Source: an uncultured Erythrobacter sp. (lineage in GTDB: Bacteria > Pseudomonadota > Alphaproteobacteria > Sphingomonadales > Sphingomonadaceae). From it: a DNA stretch of 64,000 bases. Shown here piece by piece: positions 25,508-34,105 of this stretch; position 1 is the first letter of the stretch; each line of letters starts with the position of its first letter. The position numbers and the translations under genes were made by a program. The stretch covers positions 1,984,001-2,048,000 of the forward strand of contig NZ_OY284433.1 of assembly GCF_958304185.1 (NCBI RefSeq), in the 5' to 3' direction. The notes beneath the pieces are model-generated. The model was not told the origin of the DNA and made no database searches. It worked only from the letters and a program-made list of their open reading frames with translations.

Positions 25508-25582
25508 ATGGCTATGCTGCTGACCACCACCCGCACCACCACGACCCGGACGACTATCCGGGGGCGGCGGCGCGCGGGTTAG
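25508..25582 (+). CDS. Threonine-rich leader peptide upstream of thrS
   Basis: A 24-codon ORF ending in TAG whose core reads LLTTTRTTTTRTTIRG: nine threonine codons within eleven consecutive codons (25523-25555). It lies ~130 bp before thrS on the same strand. It has the hallmark of an amino-acid attenuation leader like ThrL, but is placed before the cognate tRNA synthetase. GGGAGG lies 14 nt upstream of the ATG, which is a loose ribosome site; ATG 25514 and an in-frame GTG at 25454 are alternative starts. The downstream RNA can form two mutually exclusive pairings (see the attenuator entry). The rest of the 341-nt gap before thrS (25371-25712) holds a divergent promoter and the attenuator. 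Confidence 0.75.
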   Translation: MAMLLTTTRTTTTRTTIRGRRRAG

Positions 25583-25616
25583 ACCCAAGCAGCTCGCCGC
25601 CCGGTTCGGGGCGGCG
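25562..25616 (+). promoter_or_regulatory. Candidate attenuator of thrS
   Basis: CGCCGCCC (25595-25602) pairs perfectly with GGGCGGCG (25609-25616) around a 6-nt loop. The identical 8-mer GGGCGGCG also occurs at 25562-25569, inside the leader ORF just after the Thr codons. The two pairings exclude each other. A ribosome stalled on Thr codons would leave 25562-25569 free to sequester the 5' arm. A ribosome reaching the TAG (25580-25582) would cover that region and let the hairpin form. No U-run follows the hairpin, so termination may need Rho or the mechanism may differ. Confidence 0.6.
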
Positions 25617-25712
25617 CGGTGTTCTCCCTGATCCGGTTACTCGCTCAACACCGCTCTTCCGGTGCGCCTGCCTTTGCCCTAAGGCGCGCCCAAACGAGAC
25701 GGAACTGCGACG

Positions 25713-27710
25713 ATGACCGAACTGCTCAAGATCAGCCTGCCCGATGGATCGGTGCGTGAAGTGCCCGCCGGATCGACACCGGCGGATATCGCCGCCGCCA
25801 TCGGCCCCGGCCTCGCCAAGGCGGCGCTGGCCGCGCGCGTCGATGGCGAACTGCGCGATCTCACCCGACCATTTGATGGCGACGCCGAACTGGCGCTGAT
25901 CACCGCGCGGGACGAGGCTGATGCTCTCGAACTTGCCCGCCATGATTACGCCCACGTCCTCGCCGAAGCGGTGCAGGCGCTGTTCCCCGGCACGCAGATC
26001 ACCTTCGGCCCTTCGACCGACGATGGCTTTTATTACGACGTGAAGGCGCCCGACAGCCGCGAGCCGTTCAGCATGGACGATCTCCCCGCGATCGAGGAGG
26101 AAATGCGCCGCATCATCCGCGCCGACAAGCCGCTGCGCCGCGAAGTGTGGAGCCGCGAGGCGCTGATCGCCAAGTGGGCGGGTGAAGGTGAGACCTTCAA
26201 GGCCGAATGGGCCAAGGAACTGCCCGAAGGCGAGGAACTGACGGTCTATTGGTCAGGCTCCGACTGGCTCGATATGTGCCGCGGCCCGCACCTGCCCTCG
26301 ACCGGCAAGCTCGACCCGGAAGCCTTCAAGCTGATGCGCGTCGCGGGCGCTTACTGGCGCGGCGACCAGAACAATGCGCAGCTGACGCGCATCTACGGCA
26401 CCGGCTGGCTCAACAAGAAGCAGCTTCAGGCGCACCTGACGCGCCTTGAAGAGGCCGCCAAGCGCGACCACCGCAAGCTGGGCCGCGAGATGGACTTGTT
26501 CCACTTGCAGGAAGAAGCCCACGGCAGCGTCTTCTGGCACCCCAAGGGCTACCGCATCTGGCGCGAGCTCGAAGCCTATATGCGCCGCAAGATGGACGGT
26601 TCTGGCTACCGCGAGATCAAGACCCCGCAGCTGATGGATGTGCGCCAATGGACCCAGTCGGGCCACTGGGGCAAATATGCGCAGAACATGTTCGCCGTCC
26701 CCGACATGGTGCCCGAGGTCGATGAGGACAGCGGCGCTGCGTCTCCCAAGGTCGCCGATGATGCCGAGTGGCTGGCGATCAAGCCGATGAATTGCCCGGC
26801 GCACGTGATGGTGTTCAAGCAGGGCATCACCTCCTACCGCGATCTGCCGATCCGGCTGGGCGAAATGGGCTGCTGCCACCGCAACGAGCCGCACGGGGCG
26901 CTCCACGGGCTGATGCGCGTGCGCCAGTTCACGCAGGACGATGCGCATATCTTCTGCACCGAGGCGCAAGTCGTGGCCGAAGTGCAGAGCTTCCTCGCGC
27001 TGGCGGATTCGGTCTATCGCGACTTCGGTTTCACCTATGACATCAAGCTCGCCCTGCGCCCCGAAAAGCGCTTCGGCAGCGAGGCGGATTGGGACAAGGC
27101 CGAGCAGGAATTGCGCGATGCTTTGACGGCGAATGGCCTCGCATGGGAAGAACTCCCCGGCGAGGGCGCGTTCTATGCGCCCAAGCTGGAATGGCACCTC
27201 ACCGATGCGATCGGGCGCACCTGGCAGGTCGGCACGATTCAGTCCGACCGGGTTTTGCCCGAGCGGCTCGATGCCAATTACATCGGCGAGGATGGCGAGA
27301 AGCACCGCCCGGTGATGCTCCACCGCGCGATCTTCGGCTCCTATGAGCGCTTCATCGGCATCCTGATCGAACACTTCGCCGGACGCCTGCCTGCGTGGCT
27401 CGCTCCGGTGCAGGCTGTGGTGGCGACCATCGTTTCAGATGCGGATGGCTATGCCCAAGACGTCGAGGCACAGCTGAAGGCGGCAGGCATCCGGGTCGAA
27501 ACCGACACCCGCAACGAGAAGATCAACTACAAGGTGCGCGAACATTCCTTGGCGAAAGTCCCGCACCTGCTGGTGGTCGGCAAGCGCGAGGCTGAGGAAG
27601 GCACCGTGGCGGTCCGCACGCTGGGGGCTGAGCACCAGAAGGTGATGCCGCTCAGCGAGGCCATTGCGATGCTGAAGGGCGAAGGCACGCCGCCCGATCT
27701 GCGCGGATGA
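25713..27710 (+). CDS. thrS: Threonyl-tRNA synthetase
   Basis: 665 residues, a complete class II ThrRS: an N-terminal TGS domain ([20 protein letters not shown]), the editing domain beginning [20 protein letters not shown], the catalytic domain with the zinc-site region [15 protein letters not shown] and the class II motif 2 region [18 protein letters not shown], and a C-terminal anticodon-binding domain ([20 protein letters not shown]). It charges tRNA-Thr. The ATG at 25713 has GGA ~9 nt upstream. The threonine-rich leader and hairpins upstream suggest that its expression senses charged tRNA-Thr. A small membrane gene follows after 1 nt. Confidence 0.97.
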   Translation: MTELLKISLPDGSVREVPAGSTPADIAAAIGPGLAKAALAARVDGELRDLTRPFDGDAELALITARDEADALELARHDYAHVLAEAVQALFPGTQITFGPSTDDGFYYDVKAPDSREPFSMDDLPAIEEEMRRIIRADKPLRREVWSREALIAKWAGEGETFKAEWAKELPEGEELTVYWSGSDWLDMCRGPHLPSTGKLDPEAFKLMRVAGAYWRGDQNNAQLTRIYGTGWLNKKQLQAHLTRLEEAAKRDHRKLGREMDLFHLQEEAHGSVFWHPKGYRIWRELEAYMRRKMDGSGYREIKTPQLMDVRQWTQSGHWGKYAQNMFAVPDMVPEVDEDSGAASPKVADDAEWLAIKPMNCPAHVMVFKQGITSYRDLPIRLGEMGCCHRNEPHGALHGLMRVRQFTQDDAHIFCTEAQVVAEVQSFLALADSVYRDFGFTYDIKLALRPEKRFGSEADWDKAEQELRDALTANGLAWEELPGEGAFYAPKLEWHLTDAIGRTWQVGTIQSDRVLPERLDANYIGEDGEKHRPVMLHRAIFGSYERFIGILIEHFAGRLPAWLAPVQAVVATIVSDADGYAQDVEAQLKAAGIRVETDTRNEKINYKVREHSLAKVPHLLVVGKREAEEGTVAVRTLGAEHQKVMPLSEAIAMLKGEGTPPDLRG

Positions 27711-27711
27711 T

Positions 27712-28062
27712 ATGCGCGCGCTGATTGTCGCCTCGCTCGGGCTCAACATCGCGGTGTTGGTGCCGGTGTGCTTCGGCCTGATCACCCGCGCGGGCTGGAC
27801 GCTCGCGGCCTATGGCCCTGAAACCCCAGCGCGCGGCATTCTGCTGTCGGTCTATCTGGCGATCCTCGTCGGGTCGGCTGGGCTGCTGCTCAAGCCCGTG
27901 CCGGCGATGGTGGCCGCGCTGCTGCTGGTGCAGATCGCGTACAAGCTGACGACGCCCTTCACCGTGGGAACGCTGGCCAATCCGGTGGTCATGAGCAACC
28001 TCGCGATTGCCGCGTTCCACACGGTGACGGTTGCGGTGATCCTCAAGAGCGCCGGACAGTAG
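27712..28062 (+). CDS. Small four-span membrane protein
   Basis: 116 residues, almost entirely hydrophobic with about four spans (for example VASLGLNIAVLVPVCFGLIT, ILLSVYLAILVGSAGLLL, VPAMVAALLLVQIAYKL and NLAIAAFHTVTVAVIL). I recognise no family. It begins 1 nt after the thrS stop and its stop overlaps the start of the TSUP gene, so the three are probably cotranscribed. Confidence 0.75.
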   Translation: MRALIVASLGLNIAVLVPVCFGLITRAGWTLAAYGPETPARGILLSVYLAILVGSAGLLLKPVPAMVAALLLVQIAYKLTTPFTVGTLANPVVMSNLAIAAFHTVTVAVILKSAGQ

Positions 28063-28805
28063 TGGAGGTTTTCGGGGGCTTTACCGCGCTGCAAATCGCC
28101 GTTGCGCTGGCTGCGGCGCTGGGGTCTGCCTTCGTGCGCGGCCTCACCGGGTTTGGCATGGCGATCTTGCTGGTGCCGGTGCTGGCCTTGGCGCTCCCTC
28201 CGGTCGAGGCGGTGGTACTCGCCAATGCGCTGTCGCTGATGATCGGCGCGACCGAGATCCGCAGCCTCGTCCGCGATGCCGAGCCGACCGCCTGGGCGAT
28301 TGGCGGGTTGGTGGTGCTAACCGCGCCGCTCGGGCTCTATGCCCTGTCGCTGACCGGCAAGGATGTCGCGCGGCTGGCGATTGCGCTGATCGCCCTCAGC
28401 GCCTTTGTCGCGATCCTGCTGCCGAAGCGCGGGGCGGCCGTGCCGGGGCGCTTGGTGACGGGCGGCGTCGGCGTCCTGAGCGGTTTGATGACAGGCTTTG
28501 CCGGGATGCCCGGGCCGCCGGTGGTGCCTTACTATGCCGGGCGCGACCTGCCGCGCCCGACCATCAAGGCATCGATGCAGCTGATCTTCACCATCGCGGC
28601 CTGCGCGGGCCTGGCCAGCGCAACCTGGCTCGGCATCCTGCGACCGGAATTGCTGCTGTTCGCGCTGCTGATGCTGCCGATGATCATTGCGGGCAATCGG
28701 CTGGGCGCGCGGGTATCGGGGCGGATCAGCGATCCGCTGTGGCGGGTGACGGTGGGCCTGATCCTTGGCGGGGCAGCAGTGGCGGCGTTCGCCCGCCTGA
28801 TTTAG
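28062..28805 (+). CDS. TSUP-family (TauE/SafE) membrane exporter
   Basis: 247 residues with about eight membrane segments arranged as two halves, each with the glycine-rich motif of the family: FVRGLTGFGMAILLVPVLAL in the first and GLMTGFAGMPGPPVVPYYAG in the second. It starts at GTG 28062, sharing one base with the preceding stop. TSUP proteins export sulfite, sulfoacetate and other anions; the substrate is unknown here. The stop overlaps the converging DUF1223 gene by 4 nt. Confidence 0.88.
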   Translation: MEVFGGFTALQIAVALAAALGSAFVRGLTGFGMAILLVPVLALALPPVEAVVLANALSLMIGATEIRSLVRDAEPTAWAIGGLVVLTAPLGLYALSLTGKDVARLAIALIALSAFVAILLPKRGAAVPGRLVTGGVGVLSGLMTGFAGMPGPPVVPYYAGRDLPRPTIKASMQLIFTIAACAGLASATWLGILRPELLLFALLMLPMIIAGNRLGARVSGRISDPLWRVTVGLILGGAAVAAFARLI

Positions 28806-29578
28806 GTGAGCCAGCGCGCCGCGAACACCTTGCCGCCGCCCGGTGCGCGCAGCACCAGCGCATAGGCATCGGCGCCCGCCACCTTGAGCTGATCGGCACG
28901 AACGACCATCTGCGCTGTGCCGCCCTGCCAGTCGGCGATATTGCGTTCGGCGCGCAGGACGTTGGTGTAGCCGACCTTGCGCCCGCCATTCTCGCCGCTG
29001 CCGATCCCGACCATCACCTTGCGCGTCACAGCGACCAGCACCAGCTCGCCCTTAGCCTCCCCCGTGCCGGAGAGGCTGACCGCGTAGCCGCCTGCGCCGC
29101 GCTTCGCGACCCGGATCGTCGCATCGCCCGCGCTGCCATAGCGCTTGACCCCGGCGGCGATATCCTCGGACCGCGATCCGACCGCGCCGAAGCGGCCGTC
29201 CACCACCAGCTGCGGGGTGTAGACCCCGTTGCGCCCGGCCAGCCCGCGACGGGCGTAATCCTGTTGCAGCGTCGTGTTATCCTCGCGCGCCAAGGTGTCC
29301 TTCCAGCCGAGCCGGTCCCAATAGGTCACCGGCCGGGCGATCAAGACCAGATTGGGATTGGTCGCCAGCTTCTCCGCTAACCGGTCCGCCGGGGGGCAGG
29401 AAGAACAGCCCTGACTGGTGAACAGTTCGAGCAGCACCGGCTCGCCTGAAGCGGCAATGGCGGGCGCATCAGGCTGGGCCCCGGCCACAGCGGGCGCGCT
29501 CTGCGGCCAAACAAGGGCGGCCGCGCCGAGCATGACAAGGCTGCCGAGCACAGCGGTAAGGGTGTGTTGGCGGGTCAT
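28802..29578 (-). CDS. DUF1223 protein with thioredoxin-like CxxC
   Basis: 258 residues. A membrane anchor or signal (AVLGSLVMLGAAALVW) is followed by LLELFTSQGCSSCPPADRLA, the conserved DUF1223 start with a thioredoxin-type CxxC. RPVTYWDRLGWKDTLA and VYTPQLVVDGRFGAVGS are also typical of the family. The fold is probably an exported thioredoxin-like domain plus a C-terminal beta domain. Its redox partner is unknown. It diverges from nothing: a small ORF and agmatine deiminase lie upstream on the same strand. Confidence 0.88.
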   Translation of the reverse strand: MTRQHTLTAVLGSLVMLGAAALVWPQSAPAVAGAQPDAPAIAASGEPVLLELFTSQGCSSCPPADRLAEKLATNPNLVLIARPVTYWDRLGWKDTLAREDNTTLQQDYARRGLAGRNGVYTPQLVVDGRFGAVGSRSEDIAAGVKRYGSAGDATIRVAKRGAGGYAVSLSGTGEAKGELVLVAVTRKVMVGIGSGENGGRKVGYTNVLRAERNIADWQGGTAQMVVRADQLKVAGADAYALVLRAPGGGKVFAARWLT

Positions 29579-29644
29579 GTGGTCATCCTCGTCACATTGC
29601 GAGGATGGTTCGCGGCAAACCGTGATCCGGTTACGCGAAAGGTG

Positions 29645-29779
29645 TCAGAACGGCAGCGCCTGCCCTGCAAGGATGAGAGCCGCCGCGCAGCCCAGCACGA
29701 TCACGCGCCGCGCCAGATCGAGCGAATCGATGCGGGTCGCAACGGAGAGCGGCAAAGCAAGGGCGAGTGCGCGGGTCAT
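29645..29779 (-). CDS. Possible 44-residue membrane peptide
   Basis: An ATG at 29779 opens a 44-codon frame: MTRALALALPLSVATRIDSL, then an arginine pair and a hydrophobic span (VIVLGCAAALILAGQALPF). AAGG lies ~9 nt upstream. It occupies most of the 236-bp gap between agmatine deiminase and the DUF1223 gene, on the same strand. The amphipathic first half plus one span looks protein-like, but only conservation would prove it. Confidence 0.4.
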   Translation of the reverse strand: MTRALALALPLSVATRIDSLDLARRVIVLGCAAALILAGQALPF

Positions 29780-29814
29780 GACCTGCACCTTCGCCCCAAT
29801 GTGCTAACGAAGCG

Positions 29815-30816
29815 TTAATTTGGCCCCGGCAGCGACGGCATCTGTTGGCTGGCGCAGTGGAATCCGCCCCCGCCGGCCAGCACCGCCTCGCCCGGCAGGC
29901 CGATGGTGTCACGGTCAGGGAACAGCGCAGCAATGGCGGCGACGCCCTCCGCATCATGGGGCGAGCCGAAGGTCGGCACCACCACCAGATGGCTGGTGAT
30001 CGCGAAGTTCACATAGCTGGCGGGCTCGATCACCCCGTCGCGGGTCAGCAGGCCGGGAGAGGGGATGCGGACGACCTCGACCCCGGCAGCTTGGGCGCGG
30101 GCAGCGGCATCGGCATAGATCGCGGCGTTGGGATCGTCCGTGCCGGTCGCTTCCGGCACCACCAGCCGGTTCGGGCCGACGAACCGCGCCAGGTTATCGA
30201 CATGGCCATCGGTGTGGTCGTTGATGAGACCATCGCCCAGCCACAGCACGCGGGTGAAGCCGAGCTGCTGGCTAAGTTCCGCTTCGATCTTCTCGCGGCT
30301 CAGGTGCGGGTTGCGGTTGGGGTTGAGCAGGCATTGCTCCGTCGTCGCGACAAGGCCCGTGCCATCGCCATCCACCGCTCCGCCCTCGAGGATCATCGAC
30401 GTGTGCGTGACCGCCAGCCCTGCATCCCGCGCCAGCTCCGTGCCGATCTCCTGATCGCCCGGCATCAGATACTTGCCGCCCCAGCCGTTGAAGCCGAACC
30501 GGCGCGCGGTGCGCTTGGCCCCGTCCGACACCACCAGCGGACCGGTGTCACGCAGCCAGACATCGCCATAGACGCGGCGCTCCAGCGTCACCTTTGCGCT
30601 CACCAGCCAGCGGGCGCGGGCTTCGTTGGCTTCGTCGCGGACCAATAGGCGTACCGCTTGGCCGCTTTCCGCCACGGCAGAGGCGAAAGCCGCCATCTGC
30701 ACCTGCGCGGGTTCGAGCCAGCCGGGCCATTCCTCGGCCAAGTGCGGGAAGCCGATCCACAGCCAGTCCTGCGGGGCCCATTCGGGGGGCATGATCATGG
30801 TCATGCCGCGCCCCAT
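29815..30816 (-). CDS. aguA: Agmatine deiminase family protein
   Basis: 333 residues. All family hallmarks are present: PPEWAPQDWLWIGFPHLAEE at the start, YGDVWLRDTGPLVV, ILEGGAVDGDGTGL, INDHTDGHVDNLARF with the catalytic His/Asp, and the C-terminal nucleophile in GGGGFHCASQQMP. The enzyme hydrolyses agmatine to N-carbamoylputrescine and ammonia on the route to putrescine. The partner N-carbamoylputrescine amidase is not in the window. GAGG lies 7 nt before the ATG at 30816. It diverges from glnE with 50 bp between starts, an unusual pairing of two nitrogen genes. Confidence 0.93.
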   Translation of the reverse strand: MGRGMTMIMPPEWAPQDWLWIGFPHLAEEWPGWLEPAQVQMAAFASAVAESGQAVRLLVRDEANEARARWLVSAKVTLERRVYGDVWLRDTGPLVVSDGAKRTARRFGFNGWGGKYLMPGDQEIGTELARDAGLAVTHTSMILEGGAVDGDGTGLVATTEQCLLNPNRNPHLSREKIEAELSQQLGFTRVLWLGDGLINDHTDGHVDNLARFVGPNRLVVPEATGTDDPNAAIYADAAARAQAAGVEVVRIPSPGLLTRDGVIEPASYVNFAITSHLVVVPTFGSPHDAEGVAAIAALFPDRDTIGLPGEAVLAGGGGFHCASQQMPSLPGPN

Positions 30817-30866
30817 CGCAGAGCCTCAGTGGACACGCAAGCGCAGCGGGGCCAGAGAGGCAGGCG

Positions 30867-33626
30867 ATGGGAGAGAACCGAAACCTCGACTGGGAAAGCG
30901 CGCTCCACCGCGCCCGCAATCACGCGCCGTTTCTGGCGCGGGCGCTGGATCGCCAGCCGGAGTTGGCCGCCTTGCTCGCCAAAGGAGAGGGCGAAGCAGC
31001 GTTGGCATGGGCCCGGGTGCAGGGCGATGGGGGCGACGCCGAAGTCGCGCTGCGGCGTGAGCGGCTGGCGCTGGCGGCGGCGCTCGCGGTGGGCGATCTC
31101 GCCGGGGCCTTCCCGCTGGCGCAGGTCGTGGGCGAACTCACGGCCTTCGCCGACCGCGCTCTGGACCGGGCGATCCGCACCGCGATTGCCGAGCGCACCG
31201 ATTCCGACACGGCCGATGGCTTCATCGCATTGGCCCTCGGCAAGCAGGGCGCGGGCGAGCTGAACTACTCCTCCGACATTGACCCGATCCTGCTGTTCGA
31301 CCGCGAGCGCCTCGCCCGCCGCGCCACTGACGATCCGGGTGACGCGGCGCAGCGTTACGCGCGCCGGATCGTGGCGTTGCTCTCCTCCAGCACCGCCGAT
31401 GGCTACGCGCTGCGGGTCGATCTGCGGCTGCGGCCCAATAGCGAGGTCAGCCCGCTATGCGTCCCCGTCGGCTCGGCCATGACCCATTATCAGGGGCACG
31501 CGCTGGCATGGGAGCGGGCCGCCTTCACCCGCGCCCGTGCGGCGGCGGGGGACATCGCGGCGGGCGAGGATTTCCTCAGCCAGATCCGCCCCTTCGTCTG
31601 GCGCGCCCAGCTCGATTTCGGCGCGATCGAGGAAATCCGCGCGCTTACCCACCGCATCCGCCACAGCCACGAAGGCCCGCCCGCGCCCGGCCCCGGCTTC
31701 GACGTGAAGCGCGGGCGCGGCGGTATTCGCGAGATCGAGTTCTACGCGCAGACCCACCAGCTGATCCACGGCGGGCGCGACACATCGCTCAGGGTGCGCG
31801 GCACCCGCGCCGCGCTGGATGCGCTGGCAAGCGCTGGGTGGATCACATCCGAAAACGCTGCGACCTTGGGCGAGGCCTATGACCGGCTGCGGCAGGTCGA
31901 ACACCGGCTCCAGATGGTCAATGACCGCCAGACCCACGCGCTGCCCGAAGCCGCGGCGCTCGACAATGTCGCGCAGCTTGACGGGCTGGCAGACGGTGCG
32001 GCGCTGGTGGCGGAACTGACCGCAATCACCGCCCGCACCGCGCGCATTTATGAAGAACTGATCGGCCAGCCCGAAACCGTGGCGGTGCCGGTCGCCATGC
32101 CGGTTAGCGCGCTGACCCACCAGCTCGGGCAATGGGGCTATCCCGAGCCTGATACCCTCGCCGAACGGATCGAGACGTGGCGTGACGGGCGCCACGCGGC
32201 GATCCGCAGCCCGCAGGCGGTGGCGGCATGGGACCGGCTTGCCCCCGCGCTGCTCCAAGCGATGGCGGCGAGCGACGATCCAATGCGCGCAATCACCCGG
32301 TGGGAACGGATCATCGAAAGCGTGCCGTCTGCGATCACGACCTTCCGCCTGCTCGACGCGCGGCCCGATCTCACCCGGCGGCTGGTCGCGGCACTCACCC
32401 TCGCCCCGGTGCTGTCGGACGAATTGGCGCGCAAGCCCGAACTGCTCGACACACTGATCGATCGCGACGCGCTCGACCTGCCGGGGGATGTGCCGCAGAT
32501 CATGGCGCGGATGCGCGGCGCGGCGATCCGCGCGGATTACGAGGCGCTGCTCGATGCCATCCGCATCATCACCGGGGAGATCCGTTTCGCGCTCGGCATC
32601 CAGCTGATCGAGGGGCTGGCCGATCCGCTCGATATCGCCCGCGCCTTGTCACGCACCGCCGAAGCGGCGATGCAACTCGCGGCGCAGGCGACGGTGCAGG
32701 AATTCGCGGCCAAGCATGGGCGCGTGCCGGATAGCGAGCTGCTGATCCTCGGCCTCGGGCGGCTGGGCGGCGGGGCGCTGACCCATGCTTCCGACCTCGA
32801 CATCGTTTACCTGTTCACCGGCGATTTCGCCGCGCAATCGGACGGCGCGCGGCCCTTGGGCGCAACAGTCTATTACAACCGCCTCGCCAGCCGGGTCAGC
32901 GCTGCACTCTCGGTGCCGACCGCGCAAGGAGCCCTCTACGAGGTCGATACCCGGCTCAGGCCGCAGGGCAACCAAGGGCCACTGGCGGTCAGCTGCGCAG
33001 CGTTCGGCAAGTATCAGCGCGAAGCGGCGTGGACGTGGGAGCACATGGCGCTCGCCCGTGCGCGGGTGCTCTATGGTTCGCCGCAAGCGCGCGCCGAGCT
33101 GGAGGATGTGCTCGCCGAAGTGCTCCACGCGCCGCGTGACCGGGCGGCCCTGCGCGATGCCGTGCTCGAGATGCGCGCCGAGATGGCGAAGCACAAACCC
33201 GCCAGCGGCCCGGTGGATGCCAAGCTGGCGCGCGGCGGCCTCGTCGATATCGAATTCCTCGTCCACTATCTGCAATTGAAAGGCGAAGCGGCCGACGGCA
33301 CCCCGCTGGCCGAGACCGCGCGCCGCGCGCTCGATCCTGATCTTGCTACGGCGCTCGACGGACTGATCGCGGCCGGCCTGCTCCCCGCCAGCCTCGCCGC
33401 GCCCCATGCACTGATGAGCCGAATGCTGGTCGCCGGACGCCTGCTTGCCCCCGATGGCCGCGAACCTCCGCCGAGCGGCGCGCGGGCGTTGGCGCGGGCC
33501 TGCGGCTATGAAAGCTATGAAGCCTTGCTCGATGCCTTCGCCGCCGCGCGCCACGAGGTCGCACAGGCATGGAAACAAATCTTGGGCACAGACATTCTCG
33601 CTACCGAACAGGAGAACCCCGCATGA
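30867..33626 (+). CDS. glnE: Bifunctional glutamine synthetase adenylyltransferase/deadenylase
   Basis: 919 residues, the usual size. Two nucleotidyltransferase domains are seen. The N-terminal one, with LGKQGAGELNYSSDIDPILL, removes AMP from glutamine synthetase. The C-terminal one, with LGRLGGGALTHASDLDIVYL, adds AMP. Each is followed by its helical bundle (VKRGRGGIREIEFYAQ and LARGGLVDIEFLVHYLQL). The protein tunes ammonia assimilation under PII control. The stop overlaps the start of bcp (ATGA). Confidence 0.96.
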   Translation: MGENRNLDWESALHRARNHAPFLARALDRQPELAALLAKGEGEAALAWARVQGDGGDAEVALRRERLALAAALAVGDLAGAFPLAQVVGELTAFADRALDRAIRTAIAERTDSDTADGFIALALGKQGAGELNYSSDIDPILLFDRERLARRATDDPGDAAQRYARRIVALLSSSTADGYALRVDLRLRPNSEVSPLCVPVGSAMTHYQGHALAWERAAFTRARAAAGDIAAGEDFLSQIRPFVWRAQLDFGAIEEIRALTHRIRHSHEGPPAPGPGFDVKRGRGGIREIEFYAQTHQLIHGGRDTSLRVRGTRAALDALASAGWITSENAATLGEAYDRLRQVEHRLQMVNDRQTHALPEAAALDNVAQLDGLADGAALVAELTAITARTARIYEELIGQPETVAVPVAMPVSALTHQLGQWGYPEPDTLAERIETWRDGRHAAIRSPQAVAAWDRLAPALLQAMAASDDPMRAITRWERIIESVPSAITTFRLLDARPDLTRRLVAALTLAPVLSDELARKPELLDTLIDRDALDLPGDVPQIMARMRGAAIRADYEALLDAIRIITGEIRFALGIQLIEGLADPLDIARALSRTAEAAMQLAAQATVQEFAAKHGRVPDSELLILGLGRLGGGALTHASDLDIVYLFTGDFAAQSDGARPLGATVYYNRLASRVSAALSVPTAQGALYEVDTRLRPQGNQGPLAVSCAAFGKYQREAAWTWEHMALARARVLYGSPQARAELEDVLAEVLHAPRDRAALRDAVLEMRAEMAKHKPASGPVDAKLARGGLVDIEFLVHYLQLKGEAADGTPLAETARRALDPDLATALDGLIAAGLLPASLAAPHALMSRMLVAGRLLAPDGREPPPSGARALARACGYESYEALLDAFAAARHEVAQAWKQILGTDILATEQENPA

Positions 33627-34096
33627 CCACTTTCCCCGGCGTCGGCGACGCCATCCCCGACATCGCCATGGAAACCCCCGAGGGCGGCCACGTGAAGCCG
33701 TCCGACTTTGCCGGATCGAAGCTGGTGATCTTCTTCTATCCCAAGGACGACACCCCCGGCTGCACCACCGAGAACAAGGATTTCTCCGCGCTGAAAGCTG
33801 AGTTCGAGGCGGCGGGCACCAAGCTGCTCGGCGTCAGCAAGGACCCGGCCAAGAAGCACGCCAAGTTCATCGCCAAGCACGGCCTTACCGCCCCGCTGGC
33901 AACCGACGCCGAAGAAGGCGGGCTGTCCGACGCGCTCGGCGTGTGGGCGGAAAAGCAGATGTACGGCAAGACCTACATGGGCATGGTCCGCTCGACCTAT
34001 CTGGTGGGCACCGACGGGAAAATCGCGCGCATCTGGGACAAGGTGAAGGTCGCGGGCCACGCCGAAGAGGTTCTGGCGGTAGCTAAAGCGCTCTAA
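33623..34096 (+). CDS. bcp: Thioredoxin-dependent peroxiredoxin (Bcp/PrxQ)
   Basis: 157 residues from the ATG that overlaps the glnE stop. The catalytic block is VIFFYPKDDTPGCTTENKDF. The cysteine in PGCTTE is the peroxidatic residue; the position where many PrxQ have a resolving cysteine five residues later is N/K here (ENKDF), so this is a 1-Cys-type Bcp. RSTYLVGTDGKIARIW is the C-terminal core. It reduces peroxides in the cytosol. Confidence 0.95.
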   Translation: MTTFPGVGDAIPDIAMETPEGGHVKPSDFAGSKLVIFFYPKDDTPGCTTENKDFSALKAEFEAAGTKLLGVSKDPAKKHAKFIAKHGLTAPLATDAEEGGLSDALGVWAEKQMYGKTYMGMVRSTYLVGTDGKIARIWDKVKVAGHAEEVLAVAKAL

Positions 34097-34105
34097 CGCA
34101 CCATC

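Noticed and set aside
25486-25716. 76-codon + strand frame across the thrS leader region (His/Asp/Pro-rich)
   Set aside because: It is the out-of-frame reading of the Thr-codon leader; its His/Asp run comes from shifting the ACC/ACG codons, and it overlaps the thrS start in another frame.
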